Of a stretch of DNA of 64,000 nucleotides, positions 1 to 11,500 are shown piece by piece. The first letter of the stretch is position 1. The number at the start of each line of letters is the position of its first letter. Origin of the DNA: Tillus elongatus. Taxonomy: Eukaryota > Arthropoda > Insecta > Coleoptera > Cleridae. The notes beneath the pieces were generated by a model. It saw only the letters and a program-made list of their open reading frames with translations. It had not been told where the DNA came from and ran no database searches. A program made the translations under genes and the position numbers. The stretch covers positions 125,806,723 through 125,870,722 of the forward strand of contig OZ023269.1 in NCBI GenBank assembly GCA_964006375.1. The letters are read 5' to 3'.

Positions 1-54
1 TATCTTATTACAACTTTTTTGAAAGAATAGTTAAATTTATTTTCTTTGACTTAT

Positions 55-560
55 TTAATTAGAAAGAAGAATATCCAAGAAAGGGGAATTCATTAAATCA
101 GTTTGCTTGTTTAAAATAAGGTAGCTATTGTCGTGTGTGTGCTTTTTGACTTCTAGAGCTTCAAAAAAGTCTAGTTTACGTTTGCCATGATAAAAATGTT
201 GTGGTTGTATGCGGTTATTTACTGTAGGTCTATGTTCGGTATCAATAATATATTTTGCAAATGTAGATTTGTCAGGGTGGTTATTTCTAAATGCAGAAAT
301 ATGTTCTTTGTATCGGGTGTTAAAATTTCTAGAAGTTTGACCTATGTAGATTGCGTTACAATGTGTACAAGCTAATTTATAAACTCCAGCTTTTGTCAGG
401 AAACAAGATTTTTCTTTCGTGTTAAATATGAAATCACGCGTCAGGTAAGATTTAAAAGCTACCCTTGTATTTGTACAGGTATTTAAAAATTTTGAAATGT
501 TTTCTGAAATGGTTCCAAAATAAGTTATCGAAACCCATCTGACTTAGTTTTTTTTTGTAT
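55..560 (-). pseudogene. Penelope-like retroelement, 3' end (RT tail plus GIY-YIG nuclease)
   Basis: Read on the minus strand this is one open stretch with no internal stop from about 520 to the TAA at 55-57. It starts with a segment like the end of a Penelope reverse transcriptase (ITYFGTISENISKFLN, then TNTRVAFKSYLTRD). It continues into a GIY-YIG endonuclease core: GVYKLAC, then YIGQTSRNFNTRYKEH, then a tail ending NSPFLDILLSN. In Penelope-like elements this nuclease nicks the target DNA for priming. The reverse transcriptase itself is missing above about 560, so this is a 5'-truncated copy; no hammerhead is seen beside it. The family call is firm from the GVY...YIG spacing and the flanking tail. 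Coding potential today is doubtful because no start is present. Confidence 0.8.
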
Positions 561-999
561 TTATTTTTAATTAGACAAGTCGTTGCATACCAAGAACATC
601 AAAAATGCAATTCTTCTGTTGCTTAACATTGAAACAACTGTCTGGTAATACATATGACATCCGATTCTTTTGTCTGGACGACTTTTAAAAGCGAGTTCGC
701 ATTGAAATGAGATGTAGTTGATTTATTCAAATAGATTATCCGATTAACGTCTTGGCCTTCCGACGTACCTTGTCTTCAGACAAAGAATCAATCTACTTGA
801 CTCATTATACCATTGTAATCTTGTCCGTGCATCCACATATGCGTATTCTGTATGCGGATTCGCAAATACGAGATATTCATACTACAACGGTTGCGTTCCA
901 ATCAAAAAAGAGCATTGCAGTAGGAGGTTAATGTCCTGTCTATCAATCTAGAAAATATACGACTTTTATATTAGCTTGCACCTAAGATAAAATTCCTAC
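561..999. other. unassigned AT-rich stretch
   Basis: No reading frame, repeat end or RNA signature was recognised between the Penelope fragment and the pogo-like terminal repeat. Confidence 0.4.
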
Positions 1000-1429
1000 G
1001 ATAGGGGAAAGGCGTGTAATATGTACCCCTTAAGAGATAATCATTCTAAATCATATAAAAATGCACTGTTAGCGCTGTTTAATCGTGTGCGGGTGGCCAT
1101 AGGCTACCTAAACATACTGCCAGCATTTGGCTAGCTTATTAATAAAACCATAATTGTAAAACCAAAAATTATTTAATGTCAAAGATCGTGTAATATGGAC
1201 CACAGTAGTGTACTATGGACCATGTAAATGTGTAATATGGACTATGTAAAAATGTTTAATTTAGACGTGGCTACTATTAAACAAAACTTTATTTACTGTT
1301 TAAATACATTCAACATAACCAAAAATATCATTTTTGCTATAAAAAAACAACAAAGGAATAGCTATAAAAAACAAACGAACAGGTATGAAATGTACCTAAA
1401 CTATGGTTTTTTTATTTTTATCTTTTTAT

Positions 1430-3290
1430 TTCAACAACACACCACGAGGGCTTACAGCCCAAATACTATCGTACCGTGGGTGTCGACAAGGAGGAAAGAG
1501 GCAACTTGTTAATTCTGGACTTGAAGGTTTGGAGATTCGGGGGAGAAGGAAAAACATATGCCGGCAAGGAATTCCATAACTTGGAAGTCCTCGGGACGAA
1601 TGAGCGGGCATAACAAGATGTTCTATGTCTGATGACCTGGACAGTAAAAGGGTGCATTCGCTCTGTTCTCCTGGTAGATCTGTTGGGGGCAGCAGGTGGG
1701 GAAACTATGGAAGAAAGCTCCTCTGAGCAGTGCCCGTGCAGATATCTATAAAACAGAGAGAGGTCACCAACGGCACGTCGGTGGGCAAGGGATGGCAGCC
1801 TTTGGGTGAGGGTAGGGCGACCGATGAGGCGTATAGTTCTCTTCTGAATGGAGTCCAGGATCGCGAGTGTAGAAGCGGCAGCAGCACCCCAGATGTGGGA
1901 GCAGTATCGAGGTTTGGTCTTATTGTGAAGTATATAAGGTATAGAGATTATCTGGTGAAAAGCATTTGCGAGCCCGGAAGAAGAAACCTAATTTATTAGC
2001 AGCCGCTTCTGCAATTGATGTGACATGTTGGTGCCAATTGAGATTTCGATCCACAGAAATGCCAACAAGTGAAAAGGACTCATTACTTTGAATAACTTGG
2101 TTGTTTATTGTGATGGGTCCAGGGCTGGTGTATCTCTTATGAAAAAGAAAGCAAGACTGTGATTTGGTGGGGTTGAATTGTACAAGATTTCTACTTCCCC
2201 AGTCTAATATTTTTTTGGAGAACCGCGGAGATAGAACCTTTAATGAGTCTGGGATCCTCATCTAATTGGGCTAAAGAGACAGGTTTAGAATATTGTATAT
2301 TTGAGTGGAGGGTGCTGTCGTCTACATAACTGTGAACTGAGTTGGATGTGCTAGAGAGGAGGTCATTGATGTGGAGAAGAAAAAAGTAGGGGCTAAAACT
2401 GAACCGTGAGGAACTCCTACATTAACTAAATACAGTTTAGAGGAATGGCCATCCACGACAACAGAAATGCTCCAGTTGGAGAGGAAATTTGCTGTCCACG
2501 TACAGAGTTTTGGTGGTAGGCCATAGGCCGGTAGTTTATTAAGCAACGCTGCGTGCCAGACCTGGTCGAATGCTTTGGATATGTCTAGAGCGACAATCTG
2601 GGATTCACCGTGTAGTTCCATAGAGTTGTTCCAACAAATGGTTGACAAAGGAAAGGAGGTCGGCAATTGATCTGCGCTGACGGAATCCATACTGCCTGTC
2701 GTGGATTATACTGTGTTTTTCAAGAAGTTTTAGTAATTCGGTGTTTATATACTTTTCCATCAATTTAAAGACTACTGAAAGGAGAAAAATAGGCCTGTAG
2801 TTGCTAGGAAGCGCTTTGGATCCTTTCTTGGGGACGGGTTGTACTCGAGCAGTTTTCCAGTTACTAGGGAATATGCCTCTATTGTAAGATATCTGAAACA
2901 GACGAGTCAGGACAGGAGCAAGTTCTGGTGCGCGTTTTTTGAGAACAATTGCTGGGATCTCGTCAAGGCCAGAGGATTTCCTGGTATTAAGTGAAGAGAG
3001 CATCTTTCGTACTTTTTTTAGTTTTGAAAATGATATCCGTCATTTTATGCGCGACATTGGAGACTGTTGGTGGTTGAACATTTCGAGGTGGGTTGAGAGT
3101 AGAATTGCCGGCAAACAACGAGGCAAAAAGTTCAGCCCTGCCCAGGGCGGTGGAAACAATTTCATCCCCTGAGACAAGAGGTGGGAACGTGCTCTTGTAG
3201 AAATTATTCCCAATAGATTTAGCAAGAGTGCAGAAGGGTTTGCTGCCGCTGAAGCTTAAAAGGACTTTGTTTTTGATGTGGTTATTAAAC
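1430..3290 (-). mobile_element. LINE copy A (jockey/CR1-like non-LTR retrotransposon), 5' truncated
   Basis: On the minus strand, broken frames cover the linker before the RT (3290-3000), RT fingers and palm (3003-2322: NTRKSSGLDEIPAIVLKK, VPKKGSKALPSNYRPI, LDISKAFDQVW) and the C-terminal part (2261-1430: SFSLVGISVDRNLNWHQHV, SFVPRTSKLWNSLP). The catalytic motif reads YVDD instead of YADD. The 3' end is A-rich (1418-1440), as expected for target-primed insertion. It belongs to the same family as copies at 5185, 12515 and 58556, and it is the only copy that keeps coding sequence upstream of the RT. Frameshifts and stops mean it is dead. The exact clade cannot be settled by eye. Confidence 0.85.
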
Positions 3291-3445
3291 GAGTTTTTTG
3301 GTGTACAATTATCACAGTAATAATAGTTTATGTCTCTGATGTCTGCACAGGCTTCATGTGCCCATTTTTTGCAGGTTTGACACATAGTCCAGTCTTCTTC
3401 GTAGGATTCATCGCAAACAAGACAGCAAACTGATTCCTCTTCCAC
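2987..3445 (-). pseudogene. chimeric frame: pogo PHD-like finger fused to LINE linker
   Basis: One uninterrupted 152-codon frame begins with a cysteine/histidine cluster typical of a PHD-type zinc finger (CCLVCDESYEEDW, then CQTCKKWAHEAC, then YYYCDNC). About 50 residues in, after CTPK, it changes without a frame break into LINE pre-RT sequence (FNNHIKNKVLLSFSGSKPFC). The first part belongs to pogo-like element B, which has the same kind of tail as element A; the second part is the truncated 5' end of LINE copy A. The junction near 3290 is therefore the insertion point. There is no evidence of expression, and the in-frame join is probably chance. Confidence 0.7.
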
Positions 3446-4740
3446 GTTCTTTTTGTTTTATTGTTCTTTCTCCGTAGTCTTTTTGGTGTTTTTTCTTGTC
3501 TTTTTACTAAATCAGTTTGACGCAGCTGGTTTATCTAGACCTTACTACTTTGTTTTGGAGTTGACTGTTGAATTTCTACTTGTGTCTTGTAGGGTGAAGA
3601 GGTAAGTTCAACACCGGATGAATTGAATTTTTTCTTTTTGCGGGGAACTCCAGGAGATGCAGATGTTGGTAAAGGACTTATATCTTGAGCTACAATGTAT
3701 GTTTTAATATGCACAGTGCTACATGACGGTGCCGGTGAACAAATCATTGATTGTTCAGCACTTACAGTTGGCACATTTGATATGTCCAACTTTACATCAG
3801 TTACGTTTTCGTCTGCAAGGCTGATAGTACTAGTACCTAAAGATAGTATAGTTTTTTTAAGATCAGCTAAATTCTCTTGGAGTGGCTTATCTGTTACTTC
3901 TGCCGCTGCAAAATCAGCATCAGTGAACATCTGGACGCCATATCCCTGTTTTCTTGAAACCACTTATAGCTACTTCCATTGTAGCTGCTCTAGGATATGT
4001 TTTACCCAAGAGGGAACTAATGTGGTCAACTTTAACTGGCTTACTGGGAAATCCTTACTATTTTAAGGTTATTGCAGAAAAAAATATGTATTGAGGGGTT
4101 TGAAAAACGAAAGATCCAATGGTTGTATTCTGTGCGTACAAGGAGAAGGTAGTGAAAGCATTATTATTCCATTCATTCTCGCTAGTTCAATAGCTTTTAA
4201 TGTCTGGGTATGGCTACTGTAGCCATTAAGAACAATCAAAACTTTACGGTCTTTGGATGGTTTCACATGTTGGATTGGTAGAACCCTTCACTATCCATCC
4301 AGCCTTTGTCCTGACAATGAAAAGTAGTTCCTGGTGGTGCTCCATTAGTCAAACTATCTTTCATGCGTTTTCTAGCGTAAATTAATAAAGGTGGAAGATA
4401 GAACTCAGAAGCACTCATGCAGTAAGTTCTTGTTACGTTCTGACCTCTTTCAGAGAAAGTGATAGCACCCACTTGATGCTTTCCCTTTTGAGCTATTACT
4501 TTTTGCGGCTTTTGTACGACAGTGTGAGATGTCTTATCTACATTGAATATTCTGTCTGGTGTGAGGCCATCCTCTGCAACAATCTTTTCGTAAGCATCAA
4601 AAAAGGAATTCACCACAACTCTATTGAAGCCTGCTGCTCTAGCCAGAGAAGTAGCTTCTAGCGACCTTAAACTTAACTTACGATCACGATTCATAAGCCC
4701 CATGTACCACTCCACACCGGCTAATCGTCTTTCTAAGTTA
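3290..4740 (-). pseudogene. pogo-like DDE transposase B, degraded
   Basis: Three collinear blocks are visible. 4715-4263 has the CENP-B-like stretch (SLRSLEATSLARAAGFNRV), then RIFNVDKTSHTVV with the first catalytic Asp (the usual following Glu is Lys), then a conserved YARKRMKDSLTNGAPPGT block. 4266-4069 has IVLNGYSSHT, where the second catalytic Asp is Asn, and HRIQPLDLSFFKPL with the third Asp. 3963-3535 is a Ser/Thr-rich linker with a PRKKKKF basic patch, followed by the PHD-like finger near 3445-3290. Loss of the second Asp plus stops and frameshifts make it inactive. Pogo transposases cut and paste DNA at TA sites in the nucleus. Confidence 0.85.
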
Positions 4741-4784
4741 AATCTGGTACTTATTTTATTTTTTTCTGCAAACTAAATCCTTTG

Positions 4785-4935
4785 TAAATAAAATGCAGGA
4801 AGCTATGGATGCAGCTCCTTGCTTGGGTGTCTTTATGTATCTGGATAAAGCTTTTGACATTGTCAATCATGGCCACCTGCGTTAAGTATTGGATGATGTA
4901 GGATTAAGAGAAATTGCACATTTAATAGTTAATAA
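4785..4935 (+). pseudogene. reverse-transcriptase domain A scrap
   Basis: The plus-strand frame reads FVNKMQEAMDAAPCLGVFMY, LDKAFDIVNHGHLR, a stop, then VLDDVGLREIA. This matches the LINE RT domain A pattern (an Asp-Lys-Ala-Phe-Asp motif followed by H..L and a GI/LR turn). It is distinct from the LINE copies on either side, so it marks another non-LTR family. Only about 150 bp survive. Confidence 0.6.
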
Positions 4936-5184
4936 TACTTCATAGTTAGTAGCTGAAAATTCAAATAAAAAACCAACAAAACTTAAACCTCGCCCAAATA
5001 ATTTCAGCAGGCCTGTTAAAGGCCTAGTTTGCAAAAAAAGATTTTGTAACTTTGAATAGAGAATCAAAACAGCTTTGTAAGAAGGTGGCCCTTGACCTAC
5101 CTTCCATATTGAAATTATGGGAGTGAAAGTAACTCTCGCTGGGGGTTGAATGCTACAAATTGTGTTGGGGTTCAAAAACCTTTT

Positions 5185-6498
5185 TTTATATTTCAACAAC
5201 ACACCACGAGGGCTCACAGCCTAAATACTATCGTACCGTGGGTGTCGACAAGGAGGGAAAGAGGCAACTTGTTAATTCTGGACTTGAAGGTTTGGAGGTT
5301 CGGATGAGAAGGAAAAACATGGGCCGGCAAAGAACTCCATAACTTGGAATCAGGACGTTCTATGTCTGGTGACCTGGACAGTAAAAGGGTGCATTCGCTC
5401 TGTTCCCCTGGTAGATCTGTTGGCGGCAGCAGGTGGAGGAACTATGGAAGAAAGCTCCTCTGAGCAGTGCCCGCCCAGAGAGAGAGGTTACCAACGGCAT
5501 GTCAATGGGCAAGGGATGGCAGCCTTTGGGTGAGGGTAGAGTCACTGATGAGACGTATAGCTCTCTTTTGAATAGAGTCCAGGATAGCGAGTGTAGAAGC
5601 GGCAGCGGCACCCCAGATGTGGGAGCAGTATTCGAGATTTGGCCTTATTTGTGAAGTATGTAAGGTATAGAGATTTACTGATGAAAAGTATTTGTGAGCC
5701 CGGAAGAGCACATGTTGGTGCCAATTGAGATTTCGATCCACAGACATGCCAAAAAGTGCAAAGGACTCAGTACTTTGAATAACTTGGTTGTCCCTTGTGA
5801 TGTGTCTAGGGCTGGTGTATCTCTTATGAGAAGACAAGAATGATATTTGGTGGGGTTGAATTGTACAAGATTTCTACTTCCCCAGTCTAATATTTTTTGG
5901 AGATCCACGGAGACAGAACCCTCCATGACTCTGCGATCCTCATCTAATTGGGCTGAAGAGACAGGCTTAGAGCATTGTATAGTTGAGTGGAGGGTGTTGT
6001 CGTCTGCGTAACTGTGAACTGGGTTCGATGTGCTAGAGAGGAGGTCATTGATGTGGAGAAGAAACAAAGTAGGGGCTAAAGCTGAACCTTGAGGAACTCC
6101 TGCATTAATTGGATACAGTTTAGAGGAATGGCCGTCCAAGACAACATTAATGCTTCGGTTGGAGAGGAAATTGGCTGTCCAGCTACAGAGTTTTGGTGGT
6201 AGGCCATAGGCCGAAAGTTTATTAAGCAGCGCTCCGTGCCAGACCTGGTCGAATGCTTTGGATATGTCTAGAGCAACAATCTGGGATTCACCGTGGAGTT
6301 CCATAGACTTGTTCCAAGAATGGACGACAAAGGAAAGGAGGTCGGCAGTTGATCTGCGCTGACGGAATCCATACTGTCTGTCGTGGATGAGACTGTGTTT
6401 TTCAAGAACTTTTAGTAATTCGGTGTTTATATACTTTTCCATAACTTAAGAGGCGACTGAAAGGAGACAAATAGGCCTGTAGTTGCTAGAAAGCGCAT
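5185..6498 (-). mobile_element. LINE copy B, 5' truncated
   Basis: The minus strand keeps a 255-codon frame (6442-5675) with RT domain A (LDISKAFDQVW, Asp59/Asp65), domain B (AGVPQGSALAPT, residues 114-125) and an intact YADD at about 145-148. After a frameshift the C-terminal part follows (5724-5360). The 3' end is A-rich near 5180-5195. The 5' break is inside the RT at about 6498, where similarity to copy A stops. The short frame has the RT core but lacks the fingers, any endonuclease and an ORF1, so it is a dead-on-arrival copy. Confidence 0.85.
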
Positions 6499-7398
6499 GT
6501 GCCCCATGCAAGCCAAATCGATGCGTTTTAGGGTTTCAAAATTCTCAGTAGTTCTCGGGAAAACTCTTGTGCACCCTTCTATAATATACACCCTTTATAC
6601 AAAATGAACTATACTTTACTCTAGTCAAATTAATATCACTGTCGTGAAAAAACTGGTAGGTATATCAATTATTTAAGAAATATCATCTGCGGAGATTTGT
6701 TTTATTTCGTCCTGTCTTACCACTGTAAGATTACCTGTTTAAATAGATGGAAATATCCTGTAGCAGTGGCAATTTTGCTAGCTAATGTGAAAATTATTTT
6801 ACACCTTCTAGCTCATTAAATAAACACGCTTCCAGAACAGTTTCCAGCTATATTGCAGAATATTATGCCACGCTAGCTTGCCGATGTCACTAGATCTATT
6901 AAGTGCGGGAACTGGAGAAATGAAACAGGTGCGCATAGCGCATATTTGTCCTTTGCATACACCTGAATTAACTCCTAGAAATTATTTCAACCAGAGTAAA
7001 TTCACTTTAAGCTGATTAAGGTAAAATCAAAATGATATAGGTTAATCGTTATAACAATTATATTTTCAAGAGAAATGATATTTAGGAGTAAAACGGTGAA
7101 AATTACAAGAGAATTTCTCTCTAAAGCAAGTAATTATTGCACGTTGAAATTTCTATTTAAAGAGCATCCTAAATGTATTTACTCATTTGACAAGATTTCA
7201 ATTTAACAAACGGTAAATACAGAGAAAAGAACAAACAAAAAGACATTACGCTTTATAGAACATTTCTTGCTTTTTATAAAAACCGGGAACAAATGTAAAC
7301 CCGTAGAAAACAACGATTAAAATTAATTTTGAGAGAAATAGTACTACTGAAGGAATATACTTTTGTGTAAACAATTTATATTTTACAAACATAAATGA
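6499..7398. other. unassigned AT-rich stretch
   Basis: Nothing recognisable in coding, repeat or RNA terms apart from a few short A/T runs. Confidence 0.4.
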
Positions 7399-7441
7399 AT
7401 ATATATATATATATATATATATCTGTGTGTGTGTGTGTGTG
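7399..7441. repeat. (AT)12 followed by (TG)n microsatellite
   Basis: A compound dinucleotide repeat. It is followed at 7443 by caggtgtccggaaatgatg, which resembles the outer end of a Tc1/mariner-type terminal repeat; no partner end was found nearby. Confidence 0.85.
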
Positions 7442-8689
7442 TACAGGTGTCCGGAAATGATGAGCCAAAAATTTTGTGCTACTCAAAAAATTAGTGCCAT
7501 AAGGTCCTATAGCATTTTTTTGAAAATTAAAAACAAAGTCTGGACGCAGCAGTGCGTTGTTTTAGTGAATTTTCATTCAAAAATTTAATGGCAAATATGT
7601 GTTTTTTAATGAAAGCAGGCATCAAATTTTGCTAACACAAAATTTTGCTAAAAGGATACATAAAATTCAAATTATATACCTAATATGTAATTAAAATTGA
7701 AAATAAAATAACTTGTTTGCACAAAAATCCATTAAAACCTTATTTTCGACGAATTTCGTTTAAAAAATGTTCCATCAATGGAATAATTTTTCATACAAAA
7801 ATTCTCAACAAATGTTTCTTCAAAGAAAATTCATTAAATTCATTTATAAGAAAATTCGCTATTAAAAGAACATTTTAGACGAAAATTTGCTACTAAAAAT
7901 AAATTAAAGAAATTAAAAAAAAACTGGGCCGATTTCCTTGCCAAAGAACCGTTTCAAGTTATTTACCGACCTCCCAAAATATAATTTTCCACAAAAACTG
8001 TTTCGCGGACACCACAATAATTCCATGAAAATTTTCAAACAATTTTTCAAGAAAATACGTAAACATTTTTTATAACTTATTAAATATTTATCATTAGTTA
8101 CCAAAATTTCGCAAAAACATCTTACAAAAAATGATTTCTACTAAGCACAAAAAAATTTCTGCGAAAACTGGCTAAATATCTTTTACACACAATGTTGCTA
8201 AAAGCATACATAAAATTTAAATTATATACCTAATTTGTAATAAGAATTGAAAATAAAATAATTTGTTTGCATGAAAATCCATTAAAACTTTATATACAAT
8301 AAAATTCGCTAATAAAAATAAATTAAATAAACCTTAAAAAAAACTGGTGCGATTTTTCTGGTCAAAGAACCATCTCATTTTCCACAAAAACTTTTTCGAC
8401 GCCACTTAACAATAACTTCATGAAAATTTGCAAACAATTTTTCAAGAAAATGCGTAAACATTTTTTTAATAATAACTTATTAAACATTTATCATTAGTTA
8501 CCAGAATGTCACAAAAACATCTTAAAAAATGTTCCACCAATTGAATAATTTTTCATACAAAAATTCGCAACAAATCTTTCTTCAGAGAAAATTCATTAAA
8601 TACATTTATAAGAAAATTCCCTATTAAAGTATTAAATAAAAGATTCTAAATGTAAATACACAACTAGATACTTTTTCTGTGGCTTTACA

Positions 8690-9035
8690 GCGAACCTTGT
8701 TTTGATTGTAGATGCTGTAAAAATTGAATCTGGTTGTATAGAATATAACAACCTCTTCTGATGTCACAAATCTCTACGTCTATGTTAACTGTGGCATGGT
8801 TTTACCAACTAAGGGCAACAACATCCGATATTAAACTTCAATTAAAAGCCTTAAAAATGCTTATCTTTCATTATCAACAAAAATTCACTAAAAAAATATT
8901 GGAATTACACAATCTGAAATTGAATCAAAGACGAAAAAAGCTAAAAAAAGTTTAAAGAGAAATTCAGTCAGCACTTGATTTGAACCGGCGTCCCTTCGCT
9001 CGTCAGCCTTGCATCTAACAATTTCGCCACTGTAA
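8690..9035 (-). mobile_element. tRNA-like SINE candidate (left foldback arm)
   Basis: Read on the minus strand from about 9035 the head is tRNA-like, with an internal-promoter B box (ccggttcaaatc, near 8978-8989) and upstream gtggcgaaattgttagatg. A body follows that is shared with the copies at 9610, 28215 and 31795: ctttgattcaattt, gattgtgtaattcc, then a block ending gccacagaaaaagtatct. No protein is expected. Such elements are transcribed by RNA polymerase III and moved by LINE proteins. The copy is diverged. Confidence 0.5.
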
Positions 9036-9609
9036 GCCTTGTACCCACTCTGCCATGAAAGATAAATGACGGATAATGGCCTTAAGTTATTTATTTGTAA
9101 TACGTAAGGTCTTTAGAGGCAGATCTTGCAACTATTTAAAAAATGAGAAGTGCAGCACAAATCTAAAACATTATAATAAAAATTTTGTGCAATTTAGGTC
9201 TCTATGTTAAAAGGAAAAGAGTTATAGGCACTTAATGAAGCAAAATTTTAGTGCCACTAAAAGTCAGAGAAGACGCAATACCCAAATATTGTATATGTTA
9301 AACAAAATCTATTAAATATTACAGACAACGTTTTTTCTTTTCATGGCGCAAAAAGTTCAAGTACGAGAAAGATTACTTTGATAATTTTATCATTTTTCCC
9401 TTATAAATTTCAAACTGGAGATTTGAAACATGAAAATTGCGGTTAAGGATGGAGACTACTGCACCACATATGTGTATCAGAATGTTCTAGATTTATACTA
9501 CTCTTCGCATTTGTTAAAATAACGGCAAAATCTGCCTCTAAAGACCGTACATATTACAAATAAATAACCTAAGACCATTATTGGTTATCTACATTTCTTC
9601 ATTGCAGTT

Positions 9610-9995
9610 TTTCAGAAGCGATACGTAGTAAAGTGGTTAATATCCCTGTCTGATGAGCGAAGAGACGCGGCATCAAATCTCACCGTTGACTGAATTTATC
9701 TTTTAACCTTTTTTAATTTTTTCGTCTTTGATTCAATTTTAAAGTTATCTGATCAAATTGTGTAATTCCAAGATATTTTTAGCGACTTTTTGTTGAAAAT
9801 GAAAGATAAGCACTTTCAAGACTTTTAATTCAAGTTTCATAGTAGCTGTTGTTGCCCTTAACATAGACGTTGCCACAGTTAACATAGACGTAGATATTTG
9901 TGACATAAGAAGACGTTGTTTTCTTCTCTACAACCGGATTCAGCATCCACAGGCAAATGAATGTTCTCTGTGAAGCCACAGAAAAAGTATCTAGT
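9610..9995 (+). mobile_element. tRNA-like SINE candidate (right foldback arm)
   Basis: Plus-strand copy with a tRNA-like head (tagtaaagtggttaata as A-box region; a decayed B-box region cggcatcaaatctc). The body has gttatctgatcaaattgtg and taattccaagatat, and a tail with gaagccacagaaaaagtatc. It mirrors the copy at 8690-9035, so it may have been duplicated with the foldback arm rather than inserted separately. Confidence 0.5.
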
Positions 9996-10887
9996 TCTGT
10001 ATTTAGATCAGATTTTAAATATTTTTTAATTTATTTAATTTATTGCTATTTCTATTAGTTAATTTTCTTGAACAAAATGTTCTTAATAGCAAATTTTCTT
10101 ATAAATGAATTTAATGAATTTTCTTTGAAGATACGTTTGTCGCGAATTTTTGTATGAAAAACTATTCCATTGATGGAACATTTTTTAAACGAAATTAATC
10201 GATTTAATGGATTTTCGTGCAAACAAATAATTTTATTTTCGATTTTAATTACAGATTAGGTATATAATTTGAATTTCATGTATTCTTTGTGCAAAATTTT
10301 GTGTAAAAAGATATTTAGCCAGTTTTCGCAGAATTTTTTTTGTGCTTCATAGAAATAATTTTTTGTAAGAGATTTTTCTGAAATTTTGGTAATTAATAAT
10401 AAATGTTTAATAAGTTATAAAAAAAGTTCACGAATTTTCCTGAAAAATGGTTTGCAAATTTTCATACCATTTTTGTTGTGTCGTAGAAAAAGTTTTTGTG
10501 AAAAATTATATTTTGGTAGGTGGGTAAATAACTTGAAATGGTTGGTTGACCAGGAAAATCGGACCAGTTTTATTTTTATGTAAATTATTATTATTAGCGA
10601 ATTTTCTTGTACAAAATGTTCTTTAAATAGCGAATGTTCTTATGAGTTTAATGAATTTTGTTTGAAGAAACATTTGAGAATTTCTGTATGAAAAATTATC
10701 CAATTGATGGAACATTTTTTAAATGAAATTCGTCAAAAGTAAGGTTTTAATGGATTTTCGTGCAAACAAATTATTTTATCTTCAATTTTAATAACAGATT
10801 AGGTATATAATTTGAATTTTATGTATTCTTTTAGCAAAATTTTGTGTGAAAAATATTTTGCCAAATTTGATGCCTGCTTTCATTTAA

Positions 10888-11220
10888 AAAAAGCCTGGAC
10901 GCAGCAAGTGCGTTATGGTAGTGAATTTTCATAGAAATGATCTGGCACAAAATATTTTATTATAACTTTTTTTTCTTGTAACATAGAAATATTAATTTTG
11001 GTGTGTAGTTTAATTTTTATATCGTAAACCTACCTACCAAATTTGGTTATCATAGCTTTTTATTTTTTGAGATAAAAAAATTTTTCACATAAAAACTCAA
11101 AATTTTCCCGGAAAACTTCGTCCCATTTTCCTGGCTAACGAACTTGTCTAAGCCATTTACAAAAGGAAGGTACGTACGAAATTTTATCAAAATCAGCCGA
11201 ATATTTTTTGAGTTATCGGT

Positions 11221-11303
<83 letters not shown>

Positions 11304-11433
11304 ATATAAAAATTGAAACTGACCCCGGGTATGGGTTCTAGGGGTCCTATGTTCGCGCTCATTTGCAAACATTTTTTCAAAATTCGGGATCTCCCCGTTA
11401 GTGAATGTTTTCTACGAAAATTCACTAAAAAAA
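10888..11433 (+). mobile_element. TAH repeat, complete short copy S1
   Basis: It begins cctggacgcagcaagtgcg, followed by gttatggtagtgaattttc. Next comes the body with the gccatttacaaaaggaaggt block and gagttatcggtgtgat, then the TA array, then the H module (gaaactgacccc, tatgggttctaggggtcc, gcgctcatttg, gggatctcc). It ends with ttagtgaatg...gaaaattcactaa, an imperfect terminal hairpin. The order of parts is the same as in copies at 47099 and 51066. Confidence 0.75.
11224..11301. repeat. (TA)n array inside TAH copy S1
   Basis: About 39 TA units between the flanks gtgat and aaacatataaaaattg, which are the standard TAH junctions. Confidence 0.95.
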
Positions 11434-11500
11434 CATATCTGCCATTAAAAATAATTTTATGAAAATTCACTACCATAACACACTTGCTGCGTCCATACTG
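11434..11500 (-). mobile_element. TAH 5'-end fragment
   Basis: Contains gaaaattcactaccataac and acacacttgctgcgtcc, the TAH start in minus orientation, directly abutting the hairpin of copy S1. Confidence 0.65.

Larger units (their letters stand above)
1000..4760 (-). mobile_element. pogo/Tigger-like DNA transposon B, split by a LINE
   Basis: The left end at about 1000-1042 (taggggaaaggcg..., then ttaagagataat) matches the reverse complement of the right end of pogo-like element A near 24963 (taggggaaggcgggg..., then cttaagagttattg). This identifies it as a terminal inverted repeat. Inside it, 1180-1250 holds repeated 'taatatggac' motifs that look like subterminal sites. The transposase lies on the minus strand at 3290-4740. 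A LINE (1430-3290) interrupts the distal end. The N-terminal DNA-binding part and the right terminal repeat are missing; the element stops near 4760. Extent is inferred from the matching end and from the continuity of transposase homology. Confidence 0.65.
7539..10887. repeat. 3.3-kb foldback (very long inverted repeat)
   Basis: The left arm (about 7600-9130) reappears as its reverse complement in the right arm (about 9510-10880). Examples: gaaagcaggcatcaaatttt at 7612 against the gatgcctgctttcat block near 10870; atggaataatttttcatac near 7778 against its complements near 10160 and 10690; the tRNA-like segment near 8990 against that near 9650; ggtctttagaggcagat at 9109 against its complement near 9525. 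The unpaired centre is about 380 bp. Each arm also contains an internal direct duplication (7620-8150 with 8160-8640, and its mirror). The left tip at 7539 is a TAH 5' end, and a second TAH copy begins at the right tip. Confidence 0.75.

Noticed and set aside
11213..11476. Reading frames rich in alternating Ile and Tyr across (TA)n arrays (here and at about 15 other arrays)
   Set aside because: They are direct translations of TA repeats with no flanking coding signal.
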